Shown: positions 32,901-45,673, numbered from the stretch's first letter. The stretch: DNA of 64,000 bases from Byssothecium circinans (GCA_010015675.1 ML976984.1:745534-809533), one strand, 5' to 3'. The notes: generated from the sequence alone by a model not told the origin. Made by a program: numbers and translations.

Positions 32901-33866
32901 GCATGGCTAGTTTGCAATCTGGTTGGTCGCTTCACCTTGCGCCGGCGTCTGCTTTGGGATATGGCTGCATTGCGCGAGCAGGAAGCGAGGCAGGGGTGTG
33001 CGCCTTTTCGTGTCACCGACTTTTTCTGTCTGGGCTGAAGGTTGGGGGCGGCGGGCTCCGCTAGAGCGGGATTGGATTGGTATGCTATCGGCCGGGTGTA
33101 AGCGAGCGAACGACGAGGTTGGAGTCATGTAATGAACTACACTGTGAAGGCTGGTGATGATGGAGTGATCGAGTGATTCAACAACAAAGGCTGGTTGGAG
33201 GTGCGAGAATGATGCTTCTTCTGGCGATGCGACGCTGGTCGCATCGCCGTAACGTATCTTTTGATTTGATTCTTGTTGAGCTTGCCGCTGGGCAAGTCTT
33301 CTGTTTCTGTCTGTCCGCTCGCGCTGGACCCAACTACCATACAGTGTTTGAGCCAAAAGGTGTTAAAACCCGCTCTGGTATCTTTGTAACAATGAAAAAA
33401 AAATAAAGGTAAAAATGACAGTAAACGACTGTGGATGCACCGGCACTAGGTGTCCAAGGTCCCCCCGAAATTACAGAAAACTCCGTGTAAATGCTTCTCA
33501 GAAAAACAACTTCCAAACATGTCGTTGAACATGAAAAGTGAAAAAAGGAAAGACAACTAAGCCATCGAGGCTTGAACCTCCCAGAAGTTAAAGCGAGTAA
33601 GTGAACAACCATCATGGCCGTGAACTTTCTAAATCCAAGGCTTTGTATCGGTCCAGAAGGGAACATCATAACATGGATCCAAGTGCCGCAAGGGAAGTCT
33701 ATTTTAATAGAAGAAAACGCCGGAAGATCGTAAGGTCCGCAACACCGCGAAAAAGGCCGCTTAAGAATATGATCCGATCATGACTTTTCGAAATGGTGAG
33801 GAAATATGAACACATGGTGGAGAAGTCTATCCGACATGTGTGGTCCAATCTGGCATCAGGAACAGC
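26988..33866. other. 6.9-kb gene-poor region
   Basis: I find no recognisable gene. The best ATG frames are 28489-29061 (+, 190 codons) and 29079-29633 (-, 184 codons); neither shows a domain, and their composition looks like chance reading of balanced-GC DNA. Notable small features are a TACTCCGTA motif (31000-31008), ATGCCAATGCCGATGCC-type hexamer repeats (about 31914-31946), a TC-rich tract (about 32589-32630) and a poly-A run near 33395. The part next to 33867 should be the kinase 3' untranslated region. Base composition is not AT-rich, so it does not look like RIP-destroyed transposon DNA. Confidence 0.5.
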
Positions 33867-35216
33867 TTAGTAGACATGTACCGGTGCCATCATCGGCGGC
33901 TGAAACGATACATGCTTGACTAAGTTGGCTGCCTGGATGAAAGGATGGAACCACGTATTGGTCGGAGAGGAAACGTATTGTTGAGCGGCTCGAGTAGGGT
34001 ACTTTTGAGCTGGAGGAGCAACGTGCGTGAAAGATCCATTAGATGAAGTCGACGAAGCTGATGAACAGGCAGAGAATACAGATCCAGTGTCCGAGTTGGA
34101 GCTTCCGGATGAAGTTGAGTATTGTGGGTAGGGGAGCTCGAAGGTAGGAGGTGAGTAGACTGGACCAGGGAGGGGAGCAACAGAAGGAATGGACTGAGGC
34201 TGGTAGAAGGGACCTTCCTGGGCAAAGTCCACGGGCGTGAAGGGCGGTGATGACAAGGGTGTAGCAGCCGCTGACTTTGTGGCCGTGAACCTGGGGCACC
34301 TGGTAATGACATCACGAAGCTCTGGGATGGTGATCCTCTTGGCTGGGTTGAACTCGAAGATACGCCTCATGATGGAGTCAAGTTCGGGGGAAACAGGAAG
34401 AATGGACCTCAAGAACTTGGGGTCCTTCATGTAGGCGCGGAAGGTGCTGTCCTCGAAAGAAGCACGCTTCCATGGGTTGCGGCCACAGGTCAGGTTGACC
34501 AAGATGACGCCGAGGCTCCACACGTCGTTGGGCGCTGACGCATAGCAAGAATAGGCCTTTGGTGCCGAGGTTTGACATTCTATCAAGGTTAACACGTGAC
34601 TTTATAGAAATAGTCGAAATGACTCACCAGGCGACATGTAGAAGGTCGAGCCGCATCCAAAGTCCGAAGTAATGTGGTCACTGGTGGCGAGTCCAAAATC
34701 GGCAAGCTTGCAGGTCATTCCTTGGTCTTTCACGAGGATGTTCTCCGGCTTCAGGTCCCTGTGGTAGATTCCAATGGAGTGGCAGTATTCTACGGCGTCC
34801 AAGATCTGGAGGAAGGCCCTCTTGGCAAGAGCATCGTTACCAACGTATTTGCCCTGCTCGGTGATGTTGGAGAACAAGTCACCTTCTGGGCAGTACTCGA
34901 TGACAACGTATGTGCAGTCTGGGGCGTCCATGATCTTAACCAAAGAAACAACATTGGGGTGAGCAGAGGCCTGGTGATGGAGCTGGATTTCCCGTTGCTG
35001 GAACTTGCGTTGTCTGGGCTCCAAACCTAGCTTGTTGAGGGCCTTTACGGCATAGGGGGTGTTGGTCTGAATGTCCACGGCAGTGTACACGACTCCATAG
35101 GCTCCGACACCGAGGATTCCGGTGAGTTGCAGTCTTCCAGCAAGAATTTGGCCTAGACGGTCTTCCGGCGCACAGAATGCATTGAGAATGGGAGATGCTG
35201 GTGGCGTCGGCAACAT
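33867..35216 (-). CDS. Ser/Thr protein kinase, Ran1/Pat1-like
   Basis: Two exons: 35216-34628 and 34579-33867, 433 residues, 48-nt intron. ATG 35216 gives the expected MLPTPPASP start; the frame above begins with GTG. All kinase motifs are present: the glycine loop GVGAYGVVY (about 36-44), K58 in YAVKAL, HRDLKPEN (D154), DFG (D173), SPE formed across the intron, and DVWSLGVILVNLTCGRNPW. The short N-terminus leading straight into the GRLQLTGILGVGAYG region and the NPWKRA segment fit the Ran1/Pat1-Sks1/Vhs1 branch, which controls meiosis or nutrient responses in yeasts. The C-terminal 150 residues are Ser/Pro/Thr-rich. The gene stands alone between two very large empty regions. Confidence 0.9.
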
Positions 35217-35361
35217 AGTGTTGTGGGAGAGAAGAGTGAAAAGTCCTCGCAGGTCCACTGAAGGCCTCAAGGACGGGACAAGTACTCCTGGGAAGGACTG
35301 GTCGATGTGATCCAATACGGGTCCCGTGAAACGGAGTGCTTGAGAAAGAGACAGCACGGTA

Positions 35362-35673
35362 TTACAAGAAGAGAGATCCGGTGGCTGAGTGTGGCCGAGG
35401 TAGTGAGGTAGTCAAGGGCAATGGGTGAAGAAGTGAGCTGTAGGTCGTGGTGGAGGAGGTGAGGGTATAGGTGTAGGTATATGAGGGTAAGGCGGGTATG
35501 ATGTATGGGTGTACGAAGACGGCTGGGCGGCAGTAATAAAGCGAGACGGGCTTCGCAGGCAGGGGCATGTTATTGGCTGTGGGCGGCAGGTAGCCCCGGG
35601 TTCTGTAAATACACAGAAGGGATGGACGCACAGGGGTGAGAAGCAACGCCATGACGAAGACAGGCATCAGCAT
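35362..35673 (-). promoter_or_regulatory. Possible 103-codon upstream ORF in the kinase leader
   Basis: ATG at 35673-35671 and TAA at 35364-35362, on the same strand as the kinase and ending 145 nt before its ATG. The predicted peptide begins with a hydrophobic stretch (MLMPVFVMALLLT) and is Pro/Tyr/Thr-rich later. If transcribed with the kinase it would restrict its translation. It could be chance or removed by splicing. Confidence 0.35.
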
Positions 35674-36454
35674 CAATGGCGGGCCATGGCGGGCCACAGT
35701 GTGGGAGAGTGGGTGGCGCTAAAACCGGCCGGGTTCCACTCACGCACCCTGGCGCTGGAGCAGGAGCGCCGCCAGACAAGGAAGTCGCGTCGTAAGGAGG
35801 CAAAGTGAGGGAGACGGAGGCACGGAGCCAGAATTGGCGCTTACCGCACGCAGCTAGCGCCGTCCACCGCTGCACGCAGATTGATCATTGATGATTGACC
35901 GATTCACTCATTGCCGGATGCACTGAATCGTGCCCGGCGGCTGTGTAGGCGGCCAATGACAATGACCGTCTGCCAGTGTCTGCCAGTCCACTGCGGGCTG
36001 CTGTCACCGGCCGACACAGCCAGTGACAGGCGACGTCGAAAACAGGCCGCGCGCCCCAACAAGAAGGCTGAAAGAACTCAGTGGTCGAAGCAGAGACACT
36101 GGCCAGGCCGTTGCCGGCTAGCGCTGCCCCAGCAGAGCCTGCAAAGCTTACGACGTCGACGTCTCGCCTTCAGGCTTCGCCTCTGTCCTCTGGCGTGCAC
36201 GGCCGGAGTTCAGTCAGTGACGAAACCAGCCGCCGGCGATCCTGGCTCATCCTGCTCCTTCGCTGGCCCTTTCTGAGATCTGACAGTCATGCGGCTTCAG
36301 AGCTTGAGCTCGAGAGCGTGCCGCTGCCTGAAGCCAGGTCTCGTTTCGGTTTCGCCTTTGCCATCCTTGGTGGCTTCGTTGTGTTCACCGAACGCCTGGC
36401 TGGCGTTGGGCGAGCTGCCTCGCACACGCAACGTTGGAGCCCCCCAGCGCCCTG

Positions 36455-36657
36455 ATTGGCCCCGTCCATCGACCATCTATCGAATGGTCATGGGCGGAGC
36501 TGGCACTGACTAACCGAGACGTTTGTCTTCCTTGCCCCCCTTGTCCGGCTGCCGCTGTTGATTGGCTCCGCGCAGTGACATGCCGCGCCTCGAATTTTCT
36601 ACAGAGTTTCGCCGCCAGCGAATAATGCCCGGAGATTATTTCTGCCATCCTGCCAAT
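36455..36657. promoter_or_regulatory. Cluster of three CCAAT boxes
   Basis: ATTGG at 36455-36459 and 36561-36565 and CCAAT at 36653-36657, in a CG-rich stretch 1.24-1.44 kb above the kinase ATG. CCAAT is bound by the HAP/CBC complex in fungi. It may mark the real kinase promoter. Confidence 0.35.
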
Positions 36658-39600
36658 CGCTCTCTATCTGACTCACCCACCGCAGCTCTCACCCACAATT
36701 TCCTCGTCTTGTGACCGCACACACGACGGCTCATCCACAGCACAAGCCCTGGCTTCAGCCTTGATCCATCATTGATTGTGGACAACGTAGCCTCCAAATC
36801 GATTTAATGACTGCCTCACCCGACAAAGGGGCGATAGTCTGGGATGATGACTAGAACGTCATGGCTCCAAATCGGACGGGCAGGGGCATCTGCAATGTTG
36901 ATTCTCCCGGCACACCTCGATCAGGATGATTCGTATTCCATGCCCGTTGGATTGCTGTTACCGAGCCGCGCTTGTCCTTTGTTGATACTGATAGCCTGCC
37001 CAGGTGGCGACCAGGGGTGGGAAACGAAATGGTTGCAGAAGCAGGCGCAGTCTTTTCTTTTCCTCGCCTGTCATCTGTGCAGGCCAGGCCAGCCAAGCAC
37101 ACTTCCCGCTGGCTAAACTCTATCGGCCACGCTCTCAACCATGCCGCCATGCTCTGCGGGAGTCTGTGGGCAAATGACTGCGGATCGTGTCCGAGCAATG
37201 ATATCGTCGCAAATTCCATGCCACTCACCCTATTCCAAGTCATGTAATATGTGTGCTTCCGTATGCATGGCAACGGAATGCTCGAGAATAATGCACATTC
37301 CTCTGAATCCTTTCTAAGTCTCAATATCTCTATCCAAATCTTTGCCCCTAAATACCTTCAATATTCGCTGTGAGAGTAAGCAACCGTCTGCCGGCGAGTT
37401 CCTCTCCGCCAGCATGGTAACTCTGAGGTGGCAGCTGGGCAGCACACATCGCGCGACACTTTAGGCCTGGCATCCCCGTCGCGGGTCGGAGTCGACTTCT
37501 GGCGACCGTCCCACTCCGCAGTTTGATGCGAGCTTGAGTGTTTCGGCGGAGAATAATCTCATATCACTCACCGCCGCTTGGTGCCTCAGGCGTCACGCTA
37601 AGACCGCTTCGGGCTAGCTGTCAAAATCTCCACGATCCTCGTGAGACGTGGACCGATCTTATCGATACCAATAATCGAGCCCCTTCCTCGTCTGCCCCGC
37701 CATGATGGCTGATGGCCGCGGATGATGGGACCCGCAAGCCAACTCAACCTCCTCCACATCTACACAAACCTAAACACCACACACTACTGCTCCTCGCACG
37801 CAAGCTCGTCGCCAATGAGCATGGCGAAGTGCGCCTATCGCTCTTCCGGTGGCTAGGGCAACGCACCTCTGTGAGCACAAGGGAACTCCAGCCTGAGGAC
37901 GACCATCTTCTGCAGGGCTCAAAGTTCAACGACCCACAATCGCCGGTCAAGAGCTTCCAGACTCGCACATCTCAGCCTGAGGTGGCAGGTCGTGGACCTA
38001 TGACAACATACATTCAGCCTCCTTTATGTTGCGTTGTCGAAGGTGCAGCCATCTCGATGCAAAGCTCACAACGCTAGCCCTGCCACCCTGTGTGGCTGAT
38101 CCAAACTCCCTTGCCTCTGCAGCATTGGATGGCTGAACTGCCGACCGCATGGTCTCGCGAGAAGTCCTGCCCTACAACAAGTGGCAGTCATTGGTGGAGG
38201 CTCCACCACCTTCACGCCCACCCAGCGAAACTCCTAAGCCGCCCTCTCCAGACGTTGATGTTTCGTGGTTGTTGAGGGAGGACGTGTTCCCGAAACATTC
38301 TTTTCAGGCGCTTTCATGCCTTAAGGACAGTCCTGCCTGGATATCCCGTCTAAGGACGTTCTATTAACATATGCTGGCGAGTTTTACCCACAGCTGACTA
38401 AAACCATGGCGATCAAACGAGTGGAGAGTTTACAGTGGACTTGAGGCCACCAACCAACAGTTTGACGCCAACCAATAATGCGAACCAGGTTCGGCGCACC
38501 TCTCGGGCAGGAGCCAGCCGTGCATCTGACATTTGGCAAAGCTGACGGTTGTTGCGGGGAGGAAGCTCATCATGATGTGAGCAGCCCTGCGTTTCACCCA
38601 TTCTGAGGTCAGATCTTTAACATGGAATGAATGAAGCAACACAACTGCCGAGTCGCCTGATATAGCACGTGTGTAGGAAATCACCAGATGCTCTCCCCAA
38701 CATCGTCGCAAGCAACTATCCTGGCCGTATGGCGGCCTCTCCACTCAGTAATCCTGAGCCTCACCATCATAAACGTTGTTTAAAATATCATCAACTTCGA
38801 GCGGCCGCAGTACCACCTGTAGGCTGACAATACGGCCCGTTACTGAGGTATCAAGAAATCCATGATCCTGGCAAGCCATGGAAGCGCTCGTCATACCGAG
38901 TCCTCACCAATAATGTCAACACTCTATTCAAGACATGTATGTTCAAAGAGGCAGTCATCACGATTCACGAAGCTCGGTAACTTCAGCGGCCTGTTTGACT
39001 AGTCGCTGGTCTCCCCGCGGCGTTGTCATGGTTCGTACTGGTCGAACTTCAATTTCCCAGCAACTCCGTTGCCAGCCAACGACTTGCGTTTCCCGCCGGT
39101 TCATCGCAAAGTCTAAGGCGTCATCTGCACATGGCGTCGGGATGTTGTGCGTTGGACTCTGTTACCTCATGAACCAGTTCGCGCCGAGTGGAAGACCATC
39201 AACTACTCAGTACCTAGTTTACATGCGCCAGTCTTGGTTGCTGGGTGTCAACCAATGGGTCCCTTCCGGCTCGCTTCGAACCGTACCACATTTCCAACGG
39301 TTTTATGTTAGTGCCCTTCAGTGAACACTTGATTACGCGCCGCTAGGTGATAATAGACTGCAGTTTCTGTTGGCAATGCTACTGGAAGGTCCGTCCATGG
39401 TCAGATCTCCAGCTGAAATGCACGGCGGGTGCTAAGCCGGTCAATGCCGGTTGACCGAAGACGCGTTCTGTGGTAGCACAACGTCTGTGTTCAGAACCTC
39501 TGGAGTGCTTGTGCATGGCCTTTTCTCGTAATCGATCTGCAAGCTTGCGAAGGTGCATCCCCGATTAGTTGTGGTGCGATAAAAGACTATAGCCATGAGC

Positions 39601-41585
39601 TATCTACGGTCACGAGGGTTTGCATTCACCCACATCATCAACATCTGCATCTCGCATCCTTAAGATCACGTTTCGGCCCCCCACTTACATGGCTGTCTTA
39701 CGGTCTGGCCTGTATATGGGCTAGGGCATCAGCTTCCGCATCATTGCTGAGGTCTTTTCTCAGTGAAACACTACGACTAAGATCGGGTCTAGTTTACAAA
39801 CCCGATGCGGTGCGATGCAGACGCAATCCTTCACTGCGATGCTCGCCAATTTTATAACACACACATGCAATCCTGCGCTCTGTCTCAGGCTCTACTTGGA
39901 TCTTCGGATTTTGAGCAAGTACATACAACATACACATTGGATGTGGTTCGTGGTTCGGACAGCGACGGATTCGTCGGCGTTACGCTTCACGGTACAACGC
40001 AGAACTCAATTCAACGTCATTCCTATTTTCAATCAACTACAGCTTCAAATCCTTCCAAATCATACGTTGCATTGCACCTCACCTTCTACAATTCCAGCGC
40101 CCAGTCGTCGAGCAGTGCTCAATCATGACCATGGATCCATGCTACAATATACACCGACCCAAGCCATATGCGAACGACCGAGATCTCAGTCGTATTCCGT
40201 CAACAAAACAGGCAGGTACATGTACTGTACATACATTAAGCGCAGAACACAGTCAGCCATACATACCTAGAAGCATAAAATCCCAAGGAGTCCTTACGCA
40301 CGCAACCGCCGAGCTGGTCCTTCCGGGCTGCGTGAAAGGCCTCGCTCTTGCGTAGCCACCAGGCACCCTATAAACGCCCGAAAAGTGAAACGGAATGACA
40401 TGAAAGTTGATCACTGCGGCGGCGCAGCTTCAACCAGCGGATCAGCGGACAGGATCAAACTCTACCTAACGCCCTCCAGCTGACAAGAAAAGTACCAACA
40501 CGAACGACTTCTCGATCCACACTTGGTTTCTTCGAGTGTACGTGCGTGCGTGCGCGCGATGGTTTATTTTGTCACTATTGTTATAACCTGCGGGCGTTTA
40601 CGACATCCTAGATACTGTACATGAAATTGTGTATGCACGCACAGTCCCCTACCAACACGCGTAACGCCGGCCGGCCGTCCTTCCTCTTCTCGCATCGTCT
40701 GCCGCCGTTGAATGTCCTGCTTACACTACGCTAGGCTTTGATCTCCCATGCAGGGCCGTTTGCTGATGGGAATATCTGCAGCCTCGGAGGTAGGTCTGTT
40801 GGGTGAACACGCTTTTAGGCACCTGGCCTCGAAACGGGCCTCGCTAGACTACCGTATGTTTGATATTGAAAGAACCGCGCATCGTGACGGCGGCTGCGTA
40901 GAGCACTTTTTTGAGAATTTTGATGACTCCACCGGGTTTCTCTGATGGAAGCGCTATTGCACTTCACCCGTCGCTGTGGCCGTTCGTTGAGATTGCAGCT
41001 TGCTTGTTGGTGATGCGGCGTTCTTGCTTGCATGAGTGCAATTTCAACCCTCGTCCCTCGACTCGGTGAGATTGTTCTTGGAGAGCTGGAATTAGAAAGC
41101 TCTGTTCTTTTTTGATAATTTATCGGTGTCGAAATTAGCTGGGGGATCTTGTTCTTCTGCAGGGACGGAAAATAGGGGTATGCGTAGGGTTGGGGTTGGG
41201 AAATGAGCAGCTGCTGTTGGTGTGTGTGAAAGTGTGAAGGTGATATTGCGTCTGCATGTGCGTGTGCGTGTGCATGTCGGTGGTTGCTACATCCGTGCTA
41301 TTTTCATACTTCGGGAAGGAACACTGGAACCACAACACCTACCTGACATCGTGCACTGCAGATCGTCGACTTCAACACTTCTTGCTACGAATAACTCGCA
41401 TGCTGTACGGTACATGTGGAATTACTATGCCGCGCTATCTTGATCTCGTCAAAGGGACTGTTTTTTTTTAGAATGGAGTCCCATTGTTCACGTTAGCTAG
41501 GGAGGTAGCTACGGATACCCTCCATGCAATACCGCGACGATGATGGATATCGCATCGCCTTCAAACACGCCACAAATGTACCAAT

Positions 41586-42187
41586 ATCCCATCCCATCCC
41601 ATCCCATTCACCAAAGCGCCCTCTTCCTACCTTGCCAAGCCAAGCTCTTAGTCACCCCATCCTCGTCCTTCGAAGTTTACAGCATCTACCACACTCCCCA
41701 TCCTCCCTCAATGCATACGATATCGGATATGCCCCAAAACCACAAGGCAGAAACTCCACCGCAGTCCCTTTCAAGATCGAACACGCGCGCGCGAGCACAC
41801 CCATTCCCGCAGGATGAAAACCCCTTTCAAACCCACCCACAGTCGGGGATTTGAGTTAGGTAAGTGGTGTAAGAGATAGCTTTGCTCACCATCAGTCATC
41901 TCAACGCGCGCTATCGTCGAGGCCACCTACCGGTACCTTGCCATGGTCAATCCGTAGTACGTACGATGCGGTGTGGCACGGAGATGCTATGCTATGCTAC
42001 GCGTGCGAAGTCCGTAGACGGCCTCCACACCCACTTACTTTACGGAGTACTTTACTTCACTCACGCACCATACCGGTATCTGAGCTACAGTTCGGACTTT
42101 AGGCTTCGCGTCGCTTTAGCCCACGCGTTACGAGCATCATCATCATCTTCTTCTTCCTTGCATATCCGGACAGGACAGGACAGGACA
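41586..42187. repeat. Cluster of pentanucleotide microsatellites
   Basis: (ATCCC)4 at 41586-41605, (ATGCT)3 at 41984-41998 and (GGACA)4 at 42168-42187 lie within 600 bp. A CATCATCATCATCTTCTTCTTC-like trinucleotide run and a TTTCCTC run are close by. All lie in non-coding DNA. Confidence 0.6.
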
Positions 42188-43342
42188 CTAGCACCTTCTT
42201 TCCTCTTTCCTCTTTCCCTCTTTGCTTTATATGGCTTTTTCGCACGTGGGCTCTCTCGTTCACGGACTGGGCACCTTGCGACACGGAAGTTTGTATCGAT
42301 ATCCCGATATCCTGATATCTATGCGCCACATAAAAAGCAAATGCCGCGAATCTTTCCAGTCTTGAAACCGAGGGGAAAGGCATTTAAGGGGATTCTGTGG
42401 GGACGTTTAGCACGTACTTTTTATTTTCAGGAGAATCATACTTGGTATACTCCGTACCTGATACTCATCAACTGCACTTGGGTTACGTCTCCAAACTTTC
42501 CGCAACACTTCCGGTACTTTAGACCTTGTGAAAAGACTTTCCAGCCGCCCAAATCCAACTATCCGTCCTAGCCTCCAGCGCTGAAGATACCTCCTCTTGA
42601 AACCCGACCCTCAAAAGATGGAGGGAAACACAATTCCTGTCGCGCACCGTCAACGCGTATTTTATGGTCGTAGTTGCATGTAAAGTTAAATAGTTAGAAC
42701 CCTATTTATGTGTTTTAAATCCTACCCTGCGATCCCGTAGTAACTAGTTATACTTTATAAAAGGCTGAATGTAATGTCTTCAGCGTTTAATATCAGACTA
42801 TCGGTCGTCGCCTCCGGCGCTGAAGGCATCTTGAGTTGCAAAAGTCTTCCGCATACGTAAGGAGATGATAGCTGGAGTATTTCGCTGCGGTGTATGATAT
42901 CTTGCCTGTGTGGTATTTGAATAGAGGCATTGATACCGTAGGAGAGCTTTAATTTCACTCACCCCCTTCTCCGGACATCTCTTTTGATGTTCAACGGAGG
43001 ACGATGAAAGCGTCAATCTATCAACGTAGACCGCGTCACAGCAACCATTTATACCATCATGGATTTCTCACACATTTTAGTCTCAAAAGAGTCCTCTCGT
43101 TATGTATTCATGACTAGTATATACTACAATAATATCTGTGGTGGGAAGGAGGTTCTCAAAGACTTATACCAGTGAACTAATCCGCGTTCAAAAGATACCA
43201 ACAGAAGTCTAAACACGTTCGCTCTGACTGAAGTCGGCGAATAAAGAAGAATAGAGAACAACTCCATGTACACGTCTCTTCCCCTTTCAGGAACAAGCCT
43301 CCCGCACAGCCGTCCTTGTCGTCCTTCCTCTTACATGGACCC

Positions 43343-45673
43343 CTACACAGGAGGATGTTCCAACCACCCATCCAAGCCCTCATAGTTTAAAGGCCTGAAC
43401 AACTCATTACTCAGATCCGCCCCCGAGCTCCCAAGCAACCCCTCAAAGTTCTCAAACGCGGTATCGAAATTCAACCAATCTGAGCTCGCGTCTGAGAAGT
43501 CGAAACCAGCTGGTGCTAGCGTCGCCGAAGCAACGAGCTGTTGCTGACGATCTGCTCGTTCGCTACTTGTAGGATGTTGGCCTGGCATCGTGCTTGTGGG
43601 AGAGGGGTTGGACATCGGATTGAGTAGGTTGGTCATGGTTGGTGTTGGTGCGGATGTAGTTGAAGCAGGCTGAGCGTGTTGAAGACGCGGATCGATAGGC
43701 GTGCTGTTGTCGAGGGTTTGCCAATTCGATGGGCCGGAGGGATGTTGCTGATTATGATGTTGCGGGTGGTAACTTGGGTCGTGCTTAGTGGGTTGTTGGG
43801 CAGTATGATCGGGCACGGTGGCAGGTGTGTTGGCTGTACGCGTGTTACGATCTGCATTGTTCAACACAGCCATTCCGAGATCAGCCATTGTGCCCGCAGA
43901 CCACCACGCAGGACGCAGCTTGTTCAGGAGTTGGACGCATTGCTTGATCTCTTCTGTTGCGCGATTGATATGCACCTTTAAACGTCGAGACCGGAAGTGG
44001 CGGTACACGACACTTAGGGCCACTGAGAGCGCATATGGGATGAGTGGCAAGGGCGGTAGACGTTCCGGAGATTCCGCGTTGAGAAGATGGATGACCCGTG
44101 TTGCTGAAAGACTTTGGCGTGTATAAGATGGGGTGGACTTCACGGGTGCATTGATTGAGAGAGACTTGTGTGATGCCATGCACATAGTGTGGTGAAAGAG
44201 CGATAGGAGGCCTATTCTCGTAAGCAAATGATAATATGAGAGTTGCGCGATACATACTCATGATGGGGCCGTCTAATTTGTCCTCTCCATCACCGACCAT
44301 CTCTTCAAACCCAAGGAAGTCATCCCCTTCCCACCCAGTCTCTTCCGCCGAACGGCCGGGTCGATAGTAATCAATGACTCTGTCAAGCATCTCTGATATC
44401 TGCAGCCATACCCCGAAAGGGGACTGCCGCTTTTCTGGGTCCGTTGGCAGCTTTGTTAAACTACTGTCACGATCATGCATGATTAGGGGTCTGCCGTGCA
44501 TGCAGGCGTTGATCTTGTCGAGGCTCCAAAGACACCAAAACAGATCTTCCAAGTTCTCTTGCGACTCCGACTTTTGCCCCTTCCATTGATGACCGAAGTG
44601 TAGTCCGAACGTATGAGCATGATGAATTGCCTGTGTTAGATGCATCGAAGCTTGTTCAGCACCGTCTGGTCCCTCACAGTGCAGTGATATTAGTGCCAGA
44701 ACTTGGATGAGCACGACTCGGTTCTTCTCTAGTTTGGCTTCGATACCAGCGATGACTGCGTTGTAAAGTCGATGTGAGAATTCCCGTGGGCCCAACTTCC
44801 GCGGGTCGTCACCTAGGCACAGATGGCCGGCAGCATCAGCGTGCTTGGAGGCCACGATGCATATCGCCTGCATTAGCATACACGGTTCTCGATGCTCGTT
44901 ATACTGGTCCGTGAAGAGGTTCTTATCGATGAGCGGCAGGAGTGGATGCACGTAGGCAAAGTAGAGGTCGAACAAGATATCCTGACTCTTGCGTGGAGGC
45001 AAGATGGACACGCCTACTGCATCCAGGTACTGATGGAGCGCCCTCTGGACTGTGGCATCTTGGGTAGATGTTGGACTGATCTCGTCCAGCCGTAGCGTTG
45101 CTGAGCCTGGCTGGCTCGTCGATGGAATTTGGTTCTCACCCTCTATCCACTGGCCAATTGATGGAATGACGGGAGATCGAGTCGAACCACCTCCTCTTTC
45201 CGAATGCACTTGCTCTCGCAGAACAGCCTCTGGATTCAAGTAGCCCAGAAAGTTTGGCGGCGTCTCGGCGCGTTGATGGTCGGTCCGCGGCGGGCTATAC
45301 ATGTTGACGTGAGCACCATGGCCAGGAGGCTCCCCTTGCTGATTCCGCGCATCGTGAGGATGAGAGGTTGCAGGATACTGGCCTGGGTCAGAGGTGGGAA
45401 GAGGTGCGGACTGTCCGTTTTTGGTAGAGCTTCCGGTGTCGTCGTCGTCGAATGTATGGGAACATCTCTTCTACTGGACAGTTAGAGAACCGCCACGCTG
45501 ATGACTTGCGGTAGGGCTGAGGCTCACCCGGCGCTTCTTGCACGATTCGCATGCGCGGTGAACGCCTGTGGAGCCGCGTTAGCAAGGTTTGTCATCTGTC
45601 GCGGAACTCGACACGTACGTTTCCGCTTCCTGAAGAACTCATTGTTGGCCGCGAACGTGATCATTGTGCTCAT
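43343..45673 (-). CDS. Fungal-specific transcription factor with half of a Zn2Cys6 cluster
   Basis: Four exons: 45673-45619, 45565-45528, 45470-44258 and 44211-43343, 724 residues, introns of 53, 57 and 46 nt that keep the frame. The start ATG (45673) is the first after an in-frame stop. The N-terminus reads RKRKRVHRACESCKKRRKRC, assembled from three exons. This is the first half (CxxC...C) of a zinc cluster plus its basic patch; the second CxxC half is not visible. The fungal_trans middle domain is clear (LFDLYFAYVHPLLPLIDKNL, LIQVLALISLHCEG, AIHHAHTFGLH, FWCLWSLDKINACMHGRP). The C-terminus is Gln/Pro/Thr-rich with an acidic end, likely an activation region. The target pathway is unknown; the next genes give no clue. 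Confidence 0.82.

Larger units (their letters stand above)
35217..43342. other. 8.1-kb gene-poor region upstream of the kinase gene
   Basis: No recognisable gene. Nearest the kinase lies a 103-codon upstream ORF (35362-35673) and, further out, a CCAAT cluster (36455-36657), so a leader of more than 1 kb is possible. One plus-strand ATG frame (37712-38077, 121 codons) has no domain. From 41.2 to 42.3 kb there are GT-rich and pentanucleotide repeats, and two TACTCCGTA motifs (42041-42049 reversed, 42448-42456). Close to 42570 and 42806 two similar GCCTCC(A/G)GCGCTGAAG stretches occur. The rest shows nothing I can name. Confidence 0.5.

Noticed and set aside
33541..33620. tRNA-like T-loop (ggcttgaacctc on the plus strand)
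   Set aside because: The stems do not pair to a cloverleaf and the acceptor arm is missing.
37712..38367. Plus-strand ATG frames of 121 and 72 codons
   Set aside because: No recognisable domain and no convincing intron to join them; recorded as nothing certain in the kinase upstream region.
23162..45673. Secondary-metabolite cluster (MFS transporter plus Zn2Cys6 regulator)
   Set aside because: No backbone or tailoring enzyme is present and the two genes are about 18 kb apart.
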